From positions 1 to 64,000 of the forward strand of contig JBKBMT010000001.1 of NCBI GenBank assembly GCA_046295655.1: a stretch of 64,000 bases of DNA, written 5' to 3'. The position numbers were made by a program, and so were the translations under genes. The notes beneath the pieces were generated by a model that had not been told where the DNA came from, did no database searches, and was given only the letters and a program-made list of their open reading frames with translations. The first letter of the stretch is position 1; each line of letters opens with the position of its first letter. The stretch is from JBKBMT01 sp046295655 (GTDB taxonomy: Bacteria > Pseudomonadota > Alphaproteobacteria > Rhodobacterales > Rhodobacteraceae). Below, one piece after another: positions 28,378 to 37,165 of the stretch.

Positions 28378-30245
28378 CCTGCTCGCAGATGCCAACGTGT
28401 GCATGCCAGATGCAGCAACGCGAGCGCGGCCGGGGTCATCCCCTCGATCCGACTCGCCTGCGAGATCGACACAGGCCTGACCAGTGAAAGCTTTTCCACA
28501 ATCTCGTTCGAAAGGCCGGAGATCGCCCGAAAATCGATGTCCTCCGGGATTGCAACCGATTGATCCCGAAGCATCGCCTCGCGCTGCTGCCGCAGCCGCT
28601 CGATGTATGGCGCATACATCTGATCCGCCACGACGATCGTCACAAGTTCCTCGGGCAGAGGCTCGCCCGGATCGGGAACAAGTGCCGAAAGATCGCGAAA
28701 CGCCGCTTCCCCATTCGCGAGAAGCTCGAGCGGCGAGCGCCGCACCCCGTCAAGCCGGGTCTTTATTCCGAGCCGCCCAAGTTCCTGTGGCGAGTATCGA
28801 ACTGCGGTCAGCGCGTGGCGCACGCCCGCGATCCGGCGCGCCTTAGCTTCAAACGCGCGCTGCCGTTCATCGCCGACAAGGCCGATGGCGGCGCCCGTGC
28901 TCGTCAGACGCTGATCGGCATTGTCGGCCCGAAGCACCAGCCGGTGCTCCGCCCGCGAGGTAAACATCCGGTAGGGTTCCGTGACGCCCTGGGTCACAAG
29001 GTCGTCGATCAACACCCCGATGTAGGACGTCCCGCGATCCGGAACAAAGGGCGCTTCGCCTCGCGTTGACAGCGCGGCATTGGCCCCGGCGACAAGACCC
29101 TGGGCTCCGGCCTCTTCGTATCCCGTCGTTCCATTGATCTGACCTGCGAACCACAGCCCGTCAATACCGCGCACGTTCAGTCCTGGCCCAAGGCAGCGCG
29201 GATCGAAGTAGTCATACTCGATCGCGTAGCCTGGGCGCAGGATCCGGACATTCTCGAGCCCCCGGATCGTGCGGACATAGTCCTCCTGAACCTCCGCCGG
29301 CAATGAGGTCGAGATACCGTTCGGATACACGGTCCGATCCTCGAGGCCCTCGGGCTCCAGAAAAACCTGATGGGAATCGCGGTCCGCGAAGCGCGTCACC
29401 TTGTCCTCGATCGACGGGCAATATCGAGGGCCCCGCCCCTCGATACTGCCCGCGTACATGGCAGACCGGCCGAGGTTCCGGCGCACGATCTCGTGAGTCT
29501 CGGGATTTGTCGCCGTTATGCCGCAAGAAACCTGCCGGAGAACCGGGCCACGCGACAGAAACGACAGCATCTCCGGCCGCTCGTCGCCCGGCTGCATCTC
29601 GACCCTGCTCCAGTCAATTGTCGATCCGTCCAACCTTGGCGGGGTCCCGGTCTTGAGACGCCCGACACGCTGAATGGTATCCCGCAGACGTTGCGCGAGC
29701 GTAATGCTGGCGCGGTCTCCGACCCGGCCGCCCGGCGTGGTCTTGTCCCCGACGTGAATGACCCCATTCAGAAACGTCCCGGCAGTCAGAACGACGGCCG
29801 ACGCGCTGACTGCGGACCCATCCGCAAGTCGAACGCCGGTGACCCGCTGTCCCTCGAGCACGAGATCACCCACTTCGCCTTCCGCGATGGTCAATCCCGC
29901 GCGGCGCGCGAGAAGGCCGCGCACGGCCGCCGCATATGCCGAACGGTCCGCTTGAGCACGGGGGCCCTGAACGGCGGGCCCGCGGCTCCGGTTCAGCAGT
30001 CGGAACTGGATACCGGCCGCATCCGCCGCCCTGCCCATAAGCCCGTCAAGCGCATCTATCTCTCGGACCAGGTGGCCTTTTCCCAACCCGCCGATAGCGG
30101 GATTGCAAGACATCTGTCCAATCCCGTCGAGCCGGAGCGTTACGAGGCAGGTGGATGCGCCAAGCCGCGCCGACGCGTCCGCAGCCTCGACCCCCGCATG
30201 CCCGGCACCGATCACGATCACGTCAAAGTGTTTCACGTGAAACAA
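28374..30245 (-). CDS. mnmG: tRNA uridine-5-carboxymethylaminomethyl modification enzyme MnmG (GidA)
   Basis: MnmG is the FAD protein that, with MnmE, installs the cmnm5 group on wobble U34 of several tRNAs. The 623-residue product has the dinucleotide-binding FDVIVIGAGHAGVEAA, NPAIGGLGKGHLVREIDALD, the GIDGLWFAGQINGTTGYEEA block with FAD and MnmE-contact residues, and a helical C terminus. The start is a TTG at 30245 (TTG TTT CAC GTG AAA) or the GTG three codons later. Both lie in a parS site, so an ATG could not be accommodated in those positions. It follows mnmE by 3 bp and overlaps rsmG. Confidence 0.95.
   Translation of the reverse strand: MFHVKHFDVIVIGAGHAGVEAADASARLGASTCLVTLRLDGIGQMSCNPAIGGLGKGHLVREIDALDGLMGRAADAAGIQFRLLNRSRGPAVQGPRAQADRSAYAAAVRGLLARRAGLTIAEGEVGDLVLEGQRVTGVRLADGSAVSASAVVLTAGTFLNGVIHVGDKTTPGGRVGDRASITLAQRLRDTIQRVGRLKTGTPPRLDGSTIDWSRVEMQPGDERPEMLSFLSRGPVLRQVSCGITATNPETHEIVRRNLGRSAMYAGSIEGRGPRYCPSIEDKVTRFADRDSHQVFLEPEGLEDRTVYPNGISTSLPAEVQEDYVRTIRGLENVRILRPGYAIEYDYFDPRCLGPGLNVRGIDGLWFAGQINGTTGYEEAGAQGLVAGANAALSTRGEAPFVPDRGTSYIGVLIDDLVTQGVTEPYRMFTSRAEHRLVLRADNADQRLTSTGAAIGLVGDERQRAFEAKARRIAGVRHALTAVRYSPQELGRLGIKTRLDGVRRSPLELLANGEAAFRDLSALVPDPGEPLPEELVTIVVADQMYAPYIERLRQQREAMLRDQSVAIPEDIDFRAISGLSNEIVEKLSLVRPVSISQASRIEGMTPAALALLHLACTRWHLRAG
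30229..30244. promoter_or_regulatory. parS: parS centromere site 3
   Basis: A third perfect TGTTTCACGTGAAACA overlaps the first six codons of mnmG, providing Phe-His-Val-Lys and part of the probable start codon. It sits 3.1 kb before the oriC candidate. Confidence 0.93.
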
Positions 30246-30248
30246 CCC

Positions 30249-31544
30249 TCATTTGCCGATGCAGAACTTGGCGAATACCTCGCCGAGCACCGCCTCGACT
30301 CCTATCCTGCCGACGAGCTGCTCAAGCGCGCCGATCGCCGCCCGAAGTTCCTCTGCAACAAGTTCGAGGACAATTGCATCCTTTGCAAGTGCCGCCTCAG
30401 CCTGCCCCAAGGACTCCACGGCGGCCTCTACCGACCTTCGGTGTCGGATATGGGAGATTGTCCCGGCCTCCGCAACCCGTCGGGACAGGACCGCGGAAAT
30501 CCTGGCGAGAAGTTCGGAAACGCCTTGGCCCGTAAGCCCGGACACGGCCTCTGCATCGTCTGACAGAAGATCCGCCTTCCCCATGACCCGGATATCGTCG
30601 GAATGATACTGCACGTCCCCGAATTCCGGCCCGGAGGACGCCGCCGGCTCGAGCAGAAAGACCCGCAGATCTGCCGAGTTCGCCCTTGCAACGCCGCGCG
30701 CTATGCCCATCGCTTCAACGGGATCGCGGGCCTCGCGAAGACCGGCCGTATCGAGAAAGGTAACCGCCAAACCCGACAGATTCATACGGACTTCGATGAC
30801 ATCGCGGGTTGTTCCCGCATAAGAGGATACGATTGCCGCATCGCGGCCCGAGAGACGGTTCAGAAGGGTCGATTTCCCTGCGTTCGGTGGACCGACGATC
30901 GCAACCTCAAAGCCTTCCCTCACCCGCTCGGCAGCGTGAAATCCGCCAAGCTCTTCCAACAGTTCGCGTCGAATCGCCCCGACTTCCGCCCGGACGTCGG
31001 GCACGACATCTACCGGTACGTCCTCATCGGCGAAGTCAAGCGAAGCTTCGACGAGCGCAACAGCACGCAGCAGACCGCCCCGCCAGGCTTCCGCCTTCTC
31101 CGCGAGGACGCCACGCATCATTCGTTGTGCCTGGCGCAATTGCGCCTCCGTCTCCGCCGCGATCAGATCGCCCAGACCCTCGACCTGCGTCAGGTCGAGC
31201 TTGCCGTTCATCAATGCTCTGCGCGTGAACTCCCCCGGCTCCGCGGGGCGCAACCCGAGACCTGTCAGAGCGCGAGAAAGCGCCATGGTGACAGCGGGAC
31301 TCCCATGGCAGTGGAACTCCACCACCGTCTCCCCGGTGAAGCTTCGGCCTTCGCCGAACCACAACACCAGGCCATGATCGATCTCCGCACCTTCAGACGC
31401 GATCCGGCGAAGCACGGCGACCCTTTCCTGCCCCAGATGGCCGCACAGAGAACGGGCGGCCTCCAGCGCTTTCGGACCAGAGACTCGAAAGACGGAAACA
31501 CCCGCTCTCCCCGGCGCCGAGGCCAGGGCAAAGATCGTGTCCAT
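30249..31544 (-). CDS. mnmE: tRNA uridine-5-carboxymethylaminomethyl modification GTPase MnmE (TrmE)
   Basis: MnmE is the potassium-activated GTPase partner of MnmG. The 431-residue product has a tetrahydrofolate-binding N-terminal domain (MDTIFALASAPGRAG, TGETVVEFHCHGSPAV, RRALMNGKLDLTQVEG), a G domain with VGPPNAGKSTLLNRLSGRD, and the diagnostic C terminus CIGK. The Cys-Ile-Gly-Lys tail is intact. I prefer ATG 31544 over GTG 31550; both have the same GGAGG upstream. It lies 16 bp after rho and 3 bp before mnmG. Confidence 0.95.
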   Translation of the reverse strand: MDTIFALASAPGRAGVSVFRVSGPKALEAARSLCGHLGQERVAVLRRIASEGAEIDHGLVLWFGEGRSFTGETVVEFHCHGSPAVTMALSRALTGLGLRPAEPGEFTRRALMNGKLDLTQVEGLGDLIAAETEAQLRQAQRMMRGVLAEKAEAWRGGLLRAVALVEASLDFADEDVPVDVVPDVRAEVGAIRRELLEELGGFHAAERVREGFEVAIVGPPNAGKSTLLNRLSGRDAAIVSSYAGTTRDVIEVRMNLSGLAVTFLDTAGLREARDPVEAMGIARGVARANSADLRVFLLEPAASSGPEFGDVQYHSDDIRVMGKADLLSDDAEAVSGLTGQGVSELLARISAVLSRRVAEAGTISHIRHRRSVEAAVESLGQAEAALAKDAIVLELVAEELRAAIGALEQLVGRIGVEAVLGEVFAKFCIGK

Positions 31545-31560
31545 CCTCACCAGCCTCCGC

Positions 31561-32832
31561 TCAGCTGTTCATCGACTCGAAGAACTCGCTGTTGCTCTTG
31601 GTCTGCTTGAGCTTCGAGATCAGGAACTCGATGGCGTCGGTCGTCCCCATGGGGTTGAGGATGCGGCGCAGCACATAGGTCTTCTGAAGGTCGTTCTTCG
31701 GAACCAGCAGCTCTTCCTTCCGGGTCCCGGACTTCAGAATGTCGATGGCCGGGAAGATCCGCTTGTCGGCGAACTCGCGCCGCAGGCGCAGCTCCATGTT
31801 GCCGGTGCCCTTGAACTCCTCGAAGATCACCTCGTCCATCCGGCTGCCTGTGTCGATCAGCGCAGTGGCAATGATCGTCAGCGACCCGCCCTCCTCGATG
31901 TTCCGCGCCGCCCCGAAAAACCGCTTCGGCCGCTGCAGTGCGTTCGCATCCACACCCCCGGTCAGCACCTTGCCCGACGACGGCACCACCGTGTTGAAAG
32001 CCCGCCCGAGTCGCGTGATCGAATCCAGCAGGATCACCACGTCGCGCTTGTGCTCCACCAGGCGCTTCGCCTTCTCGATCACCATCTCGGCCACCGCCAC
32101 GTGCCGTGTTGCCGGCTCGTCGAAGGTCGAGGAAATCACCTCTCCCTTCACGCTCCGCTGCATGTCCGTCACTTCCTCGGGGCGTTCGTCGATCAGAAGA
32201 ACGATCAGATAGCACTCCGGGTGGTTCACCTCGATCGAATGGGCAATGTTCTGAAGCAGCACGGTCTTGCCTGTCCGCGGTGGCGCCACGATGAGCGCCC
32301 TCTGACCCTTGCCGATCGGCGATACCAGGTCGATGATCCGCGCCGACCGGTCCTTGATGGTGGGATCCTCGATTTCCATCTTCAGCCGCTCGTCGGGATA
32401 AAGCGGCGTCAGGTTGTCGAAATGCACCTTGTGGCGCGCCTTTTCAGGCTCGTCGAAGTTGATGCGGGTGACCTTGGTCAGGCTGAAATAGCGTTCGTTC
32501 TCCTGCGGGGCCTGCATGACCCCCTCGACCGAGTCCCCTGTCCGCAACGACCACTGGCGGATCATGTCCGGTGAGACATAGATGTCATCCGGGCCTGGCA
32601 GGTAGTTCGCCTCTGGACTTCTCAGAAATCCGAACCCGTCCTGCAGCACCTCCAGAACGCCGTCACCGCCGATCTCCCAACCTTCCTCGGCATGTTCCTT
32701 CAGCAGCGAGAACATCATCTCGCCCTTCCGCATGCTGGAAGCGTTCTCGATCTCCCAGTCTTCTGCCATGGCAAGAAGATCAGCCGGGGTCTTGGCCTTG
32801 AGATCTGCAAGCCGCAGTTGCTGCTTGGTCAT
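31561..32832 (-). CDS. rho: Transcription termination factor Rho
   Basis: Rho is the hexameric RNA-dependent helicase that terminates transcription. The 423-residue product has the N-terminal Rho/cold-shock RNA-binding domain (GFGFLRSPEANYLPGPDDIYV) and the RecA-like motor with ALIVAPPRTGKTVLLQN (Walker A), VVILLDSITRLGRAFN (Walker B) and TGGVDANALQRPKRFFGAAR. GGAG precedes the ATG at 32832; the frame extends upstream into the gene-free oriC-like region without codon-usage or homology support. Confidence 0.97.
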   Translation of the reverse strand: MTKQQLRLADLKAKTPADLLAMAEDWEIENASSMRKGEMMFSLLKEHAEEGWEIGGDGVLEVLQDGFGFLRSPEANYLPGPDDIYVSPDMIRQWSLRTGDSVEGVMQAPQENERYFSLTKVTRINFDEPEKARHKVHFDNLTPLYPDERLKMEIEDPTIKDRSARIIDLVSPIGKGQRALIVAPPRTGKTVLLQNIAHSIEVNHPECYLIVLLIDERPEEVTDMQRSVKGEVISSTFDEPATRHVAVAEMVIEKAKRLVEHKRDVVILLDSITRLGRAFNTVVPSSGKVLTGGVDANALQRPKRFFGAARNIEEGGSLTIIATALIDTGSRMDEVIFEEFKGTGNMELRLRREFADKRIFPAIDILKSGTRKEELLVPKNDLQKTYVLRRILNPMGTTDAIEFLISKLKQTKSNSEFFESMNS

Positions 32833-33332
32833 GGGATTCTCCGGAGGACACCGAAAGGGCTTCGGGGTCCATTTCAGGCTTCGGGGGACAACGGCCGGAC
32901 GACCGCGCCTCCGCGGTACATTCACGATCTCCCGGAGTCAACCGGGCAGTCCGATACCGACAATAATGAAAGAAGGAAGATAGATTGGCTGGTTGTGGTA
33001 GGCTCTGTGGACATGGGGATTGCGCCGTCTATCCACCATCAGTCCATGTATCCTGATGTTGTGCATAGCTCCAACCCTGCATGGGGAGCGATCCGGAACT
33101 TCCCGGATTTCGTTTTGAACGTAGGGACTTGCCGACGGTCGGCCATACAGCTCGCTGTGGAAAACATGTCGGATCGAATCGTCTCAGAATCTCATCCACA
33201 GGGTCGGTCCTTGTCCTGTGAACCTGAGAGGAAACCGTCCGGTGCCTGTCCGCCGATGCCCGCTTGACGCGGTGCGAAGCGGCTGCTTCAAGTTCTCGGC
33301 CGGAACAAAGTGCGACTTTCCACAGGGGCCAC
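32833..33332. other. oriC: Candidate chromosomal replication origin (oriC) between rho and maf
   Basis: This is the longest gene-free stretch in the window. DnaA-box-like 9-mers are: 33156-33164 (TTTTCCACA on the minus strand) and 33192-33200 (TCATCCACA), each one mismatch from TTATCCACA, and weaker ones at 33006-33014, 33029-33037, 33060-33068 and 33316-33324. An AT-rich patch at about 32960-32990 (ACAATAATGAAAGAAGGAAG and following) could serve as an unwinding element. Divergent rho and maf flank it and three parS sites lie 3-8 kb away. No CtrA-type site was noticed. Function as oriC is inferred. Confidence 0.6.
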
Positions 33333-33935
33333 ATGACAGCTTCTCAGATCGTGCTGGCCTCGGCTTCCACGGCAAGGATCCGTATGCTGACCGCGGCAGG
33401 CGTGACTTTCCGGCCGCATCCTGCGCGGATCGACGAACAAGGTCTGCGCGACGCGCTGGCGTCCGAAGGTGCCACACCGCGCGATTGCGCCGATGCACTC
33501 GCGGAACACAAGGCGGCAAAGGTCTCTGCGAAGTTTCCGGAGGCCTTGGTGATCGGTTGCGACCAGATCCTGGACCACGAGGGCGAGAGTCTCGGTAAAC
33601 CGAGCGATCCTGATGCGCTCAGGGCACAACTTCTCCGACTTCGTGGCAGGACGCACCGGCTTTGGTCCGCAGCCGTGGTATACCGCGATGCAGCGCCGCT
33701 CTGGCGGCATGTGGGGGAGGCACGCATGACGATGCGGTCGTTTTCGGACGACTATCTCGACGACTATCTGCGACGGAACGGCGATGACCTCATGGAAAGC
33801 GTCGGCGGCTACCGGATCGAGGCAGAGGGTATCCGTCTGTTCGATCGCATAGACGGCGACTATTTCACCGTCCTCGGTCTGCCGCTCGTCCCGCTCCTCG
33901 TTTGGCTCGGCCGCGCAGGGGTCATAGCGACATGA
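33333..33935 (+). CDS. maf: Maf-like nucleoside triphosphate pyrophosphatase
   Basis: Maf proteins hydrolyse non-canonical or modified nucleotides such as dTTP, UTP or m7GTP. The 200-residue product has the signature start IVLASASTARIRML, VIGCDQILDHEGESLGKP and SVGGYRIEAEGIRLFD. The ATG at 33333 is the first one that gives the family N terminus, and an upstream ATG at 33264 would only add non-homologous sequence from the oriC-like region. It starts the maf-aroE-coaE-dnaQ run of overlapping genes. Which substrate subgroup it belongs to is unclear. Confidence 0.92.
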   Translation: MTASQIVLASASTARIRMLTAAGVTFRPHPARIDEQGLRDALASEGATPRDCADALAEHKAAKVSAKFPEALVIGCDQILDHEGESLGKPSDPDALRAQLLRLRGRTHRLWSAAVVYRDAAPLWRHVGEARMTMRSFSDDYLDDYLRRNGDDLMESVGGYRIEAEGIRLFDRIDGDYFTVLGLPLVPLLVWLGRAGVIAT

Positions 33936-34768
33936 CGACCGAAAGGATCCCTTTGGCCGGGCTGATCGGATCGCCTGTTGCGCATTCACGCTCGCCCGCT
34001 CTGCATGGCTACTGGCTGCGGCGCTACGGAATCCGTGGCCACTACATTCCGATGGATGTCAGCCAGGCCGACCTGCGCGATGTGCTGTCATTCCTGCCCC
34101 GTCTGGGATTTGTCGGGCTGAACGTGACCATACCGCACAAGGAAACGGTCCTGTCGCTTGCGGATGTCGTGACCGATCGGGCCGCGTTGATCGGTGCCGC
34201 CAATACCCTGATCTTTCGCAAGGATGGAAAGATCCATGCCGACAATACCGACGGAACGGGCTTCATGGCGAGCCTGCGTCAGGCGGTCCCCGAGTGGGTG
34301 CCATCCGATGGCCCGGCTGCCGTGTTCGGTGCCGGAGGGGCGGCACGGGCGGTGCTTGCGGCGCTTCTGGAGGCAGGGGTGCCGGAAATCCGGGTTGCAA
34401 ACCGGACCCGGAACCGGGCGGACAACCTGCGGTCCGATTTCGGCGCCCGGATCGTGGTCGTGGACTGGGTTCAGGCTACGTCGATGTTGCCCGATGCGGT
34501 GACGGTCGTGAACACGACCTCGCTCGGCATGACGGGAAAGCCGGAATTCCGCACATCCCTCGACACGATCAACCCCCGGGCCGTGGTGACGGATCTGGTC
34601 TATACCCCGCTTCAGACTCCGTTTCTGCAACGTGCCGCGGAACTCGGCTGTCGCACGGTCGATGGCCTCGGGATGTTGCTGCACCAGGCTGCACCGGGTT
34701 TCGAACGCTGGTTCGGAAAACGCCCGGACGTCGATGCCGCAACGCGCGCCGCGGTGCTCGAGGGATGA
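33932..34768 (+). CDS. aroE: Shikimate dehydrogenase
   Basis: AroE reduces 3-dehydroshikimate to shikimate with NADPH in aromatic amino acid synthesis. The 278-residue product shows the substrate-binding GSPVAHSRSPALHGYW, the catalytic lysine in NVTIPHKE, DNTDGTGF with its aspartate, the nucleotide-binding FGAGGAARAVL and VNTTSLGM. Its start overlaps the maf stop as ATGA and its stop overlaps coaE the same way. Confidence 0.96.
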   Translation: MTTERIPLAGLIGSPVAHSRSPALHGYWLRRYGIRGHYIPMDVSQADLRDVLSFLPRLGFVGLNVTIPHKETVLSLADVVTDRAALIGAANTLIFRKDGKIHADNTDGTGFMASLRQAVPEWVPSDGPAAVFGAGGAARAVLAALLEAGVPEIRVANRTRNRADNLRSDFGARIVVVDWVQATSMLPDAVTVVNTTSLGMTGKPEFRTSLDTINPRAVVTDLVYTPLQTPFLQRAAELGCRTVDGLGMLLHQAAPGFERWFGKRPDVDAATRAAVLEG

Positions 34769-35364
34769 CCGCGACACCGTTCCGCCTGGGACTGACCGGC
34801 TCGATCGGCATGGGGAAGACCACAACCGCGGCCATGTTTGCGGATGCGGGCGTGCCCGTCTGGGATGCGGATCGGGCGGTTCATCGTCTCTATTCTGCGG
34901 GTGGGGCCGCTGTCTTGCCCCTGGAGTCCGCGTTTCCCGGCTGCGTCGTCGAAGGTGTCGTGAACCGGTCTGCCCTGACGGCACGCATCGCTGCCGATCC
35001 CGGCGCCCTCGCCCGGATCGAGGCCATCGTTCACCCGCTTGTGGCGGAGGATCGTCAGAGGTTTCTCGACGCTGCCACACACTGGATCGTCGTTCTGGAC
35101 ATCCCGCTTCTGTTCGAGACCGGGGCCGAGAAATGGCTGGACGCGACGCTGCTGGTGACCGCGCCGGCAGAACTGCAGAAGCAACGCGTCATGGCCCGCC
35201 CGGGAATGACCGAAGCGATGCTCGCAACGATCCTCGGACGACAGATGCCCGACCGCGAGAAACGGGCGCGCGCCGACCATATCATCGAGACGCTGAGCCT
35301 CACCTCCACCCGGGCCTGCGTCGAGGCCCTGCTGTCGTATCTGGAAGGCACAAGACATGCGTGA
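34765..35364 (+). CDS. coaE: Dephospho-CoA kinase
   Basis: CoaE phosphorylates the 3' hydroxyl of dephospho-CoA, the last step of coenzyme A synthesis. The 199-residue product has the P-loop LGLTGSIGMGKTTTAAMFAD, the WDADRAVHRLY substrate motif and DIPLLFETGAEKWLD. Placed by ATGA overlap after aroE, it overlaps dnaQ by 8 bp. Confidence 0.96.
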   Translation: MTATPFRLGLTGSIGMGKTTTAAMFADAGVPVWDADRAVHRLYSAGGAAVLPLESAFPGCVVEGVVNRSALTARIAADPGALARIEAIVHPLVAEDRQRFLDAATHWIVVLDIPLLFETGAEKWLDATLLVTAPAELQKQRVMARPGMTEAMLATILGRQMPDREKRARADHIIETLSLTSTRACVEALLSYLEGTRHA

Positions 35365-36052
35365 GATCGTCCTCGATACCGAGACCACCGGGCTGGACCC
35401 GGCGGATGGACACCGGATTGTCGAGATCGGTGCGATAGAACTTTTCAACCACCTGCCGACGGGCCGGACGTTCCACCAATACATAAATCCCGAACGCCCG
35501 ATGCCTGCCGAAGCCTTGGCCGTCCACGGCCTGGGCGACGACTTCCTGCGCGACAAGCCGGTGTTTCGCGCCATCGGCAGCGCCTTTCTGGACTTCGTCG
35601 GTGACGCAAGACTGGTCATCCACAATGCCAGCTTCGACCTCCGGTTCCTGAATGCCGAGCTCGAGGCAGCGGGGCTTCCCCCGTTCTCGCCGGATCGCGC
35701 GGTGGATACACTCCTGATTGCCCGCAGAAGGTTTCCCGGCGCGTCCGCCTCGCTCGATGCACTCTGCCGCAGGTTCGGGATCGACAATTCGGCCCGCGCA
35801 AAGCATGGCGCACTTCTCGACTCGGAACTGCTCGCCGAAGTCTATCTCGAACTGACCGGTGGCCGTCAGCCTGGCCTTGGTCTGTCGGTGGCTGTCGGCA
35901 CGGCTTCAGCCCCGGTCCCGACAAGCGTCGTCCTGCCCCCGAGACCCAGGACCGGACCCCGTCCGCCCCTTCTGACCGAGGCGGAACGGGCGGCCCATGC
36001 GGAATTTGTCGCTCGCATGGGCGACTCTGCCCTGTGGCGTGAATTCCTCTGA
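35357..36052 (+). CDS. dnaQ: DNA polymerase III epsilon subunit (3'-5' proofreading exonuclease)
   Basis: Epsilon is the proofreading exonuclease of the replicative polymerase. In the 231-residue product the three exonuclease motifs are complete: IVLDTETTGLDP (Exo I), VIHNASFDLRFLNAEL (Exo II) and KHGALLDSELLAEVY (Exo III). A proline-rich linker at about 178-205 precedes a C-terminal helix likely to bind the alpha subunit. It overlaps coaE by 8 bp and converges on secB. Confidence 0.97.
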   Translation: MREIVLDTETTGLDPADGHRIVEIGAIELFNHLPTGRTFHQYINPERPMPAEALAVHGLGDDFLRDKPVFRAIGSAFLDFVGDARLVIHNASFDLRFLNAELEAAGLPPFSPDRAVDTLLIARRRFPGASASLDALCRRFGIDNSARAKHGALLDSELLAEVYLELTGGRQPGLGLSVAVGTASAPVPTSVVLPPRPRTGPRPPLLTEAERAAHAEFVARMGDSALWREFL

Positions 36053-36054
36053 AA

Positions 36055-36543
36055 TCAGGCCTGTTGCGGGGCCTTGCCTTCCGTCTGGGCCCGGCGCGCA
36101 AGTTCCTGACGGTAGAGGCCCAGAAAATCGACCGGATCCAGATTGAGCGGCGGGAAACCGCCGTCGCGGGTCATGTCCGAAATGATGCGGCGGACGAAGG
36201 GAAAGACCAGTCGCGGACATTCGATCAGAAGGAACGGGTGCATCTGCTCCTCGGGCACACCCTCGATGTTGAAGATGGCGCCATAGTCGATCTCGAGCAG
36301 GAACAGCGTGTCATCGTTGCCGCGGTTCTTGGCACTGATCTTGTATTTCTGGACCACTTCATACTGGGTCTGCTGCTGCGGGCGGCGATTGGCATCAAGG
36401 CTCACCTGAACCTGAATGTCGGGCTGCATCTCGCCGCCCTGACTGCCCTTCTGCGCGAGAGCGTTCTCAAACGAAAGGTCACGGATATACTGGGCGAGCA
36501 CCTGCATCTTGATCTGCGGGGTCGCCCCATTGCTGTCGGTCAT
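36055..36543 (-). CDS. secB: Protein-export chaperone SecB
   Basis: SecB keeps Sec-dependent preproteins unfolded and hands them to SecA. The 162-residue product has KMQVLAQYIRDLSFENA, PDIQVQVSLDANRRPQQQTQ, LEIDYGAIF and LLIECPRLVFPFVRRII, the last being the family's most conserved block. It lies 2 bp from the convergent dnaQ stop, as in many alphaproteobacterial origin regions. Confidence 0.97.
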   Translation of the reverse strand: MTDSNGATPQIKMQVLAQYIRDLSFENALAQKGSQGGEMQPDIQVQVSLDANRRPQQQTQYEVVQKYKISAKNRGNDDTLFLLEIDYGAIFNIEGVPEEQMHPFLLIECPRLVFPFVRRIISDMTRDGGFPPLNLDPVDFLGLYRQELARRAQTEGKAPQQA

Positions 36544-36597
36544 CGCTGGCTCCTGGAAATCGGTTCGGCAACTTCCTAACAGGATCGACGGGCCGTC

Positions 36598-37035
36598 TCA
36601 ATGCCGGCTCCGGTGCGGCGCGCCCGGCTCGATCTCCCGATAGTCCGCGTCGATCACGATATCGCGTGCAGCCGACCTGTCCCGCAACACCACGATCCGG
36701 CGCGCAAGGGTCGAAAGGACCCGACGACGAACCGCCGGGACAAGCAGCAACAGCGCCATGGTATCGGTGAAGAATCCCGGCGTCAGCAACAGCATTCCGG
36801 CGACGAGGATCAGGGCCCCGTCGGCCAAGGTGCTAGCCGGGTTGCCGAAACCTTGGGCCGCGTTGCGCAGATCCGCCAGTGCAGCAAGCCCCTGCCGCCG
36901 GACGAGCCAGGCTCCCGCAACCGCCGTTGCCACCACGATCGCCAGGGTCGGCCAAAGGGTCAGCCAGCCGCCGACCTGCACGAACAATGCAATCTCGACC
37001 AGCGGCACCCCGATGAACAGCAGAAACAACCACAT
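36598..37035 (-). CDS. fxsA: FxsA family membrane protein
   Basis: FxsA overproduction relieves exclusion of phage T7 in E. coli; its normal role is unclear. The 145-residue product has three or four predicted hydrophobic segments: WLFLLFIGVPLVEIALFVQV at the N terminus, WPTLAIVVATAVAGAWLV, then LADGALILVAGMLLLTPGFF with the family-typical LTPGF. A basic C-terminal tail follows. I chose the ATG at 37035 because it gives the family N terminus; longer frames run into the intergenic region shared with the divergent Tim44-like gene. Confidence 0.92.
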   Translation of the reverse strand: MWLFLLFIGVPLVEIALFVQVGGWLTLWPTLAIVVATAVAGAWLVRRQGLAALADLRNAAQGFGNPASTLADGALILVAGMLLLTPGFFTDTMALLLLVPAVRRRVLSTLARRIVVLRDRSAARDIVIDADYREIEPGAPHRSRH

Positions 37036-37165
37036 CGCAGCACCTTTCCTTCGACGCGCCAGGTGGACTTGAACCGACGCCTGCCATACATAGGAAGGAA
37101 CTGGTCGCAGGGCCATCGGTTTTCCCGGATAGCCTGCCTGGCCGTGCGACGATCCGAGGTTACGA

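Noticed and set aside
32833..32925. Upstream extension of rho by 31 codons
   Set aside because: The extension has no match to Rho N termini, and the ATG at 32832 has a proper ribosome-binding site.
33264..33332. Upstream extension of maf by 23 codons
   Set aside because: It would encode non-family sequence rich in Ser and Arg and overlap a DnaA-box-like element.
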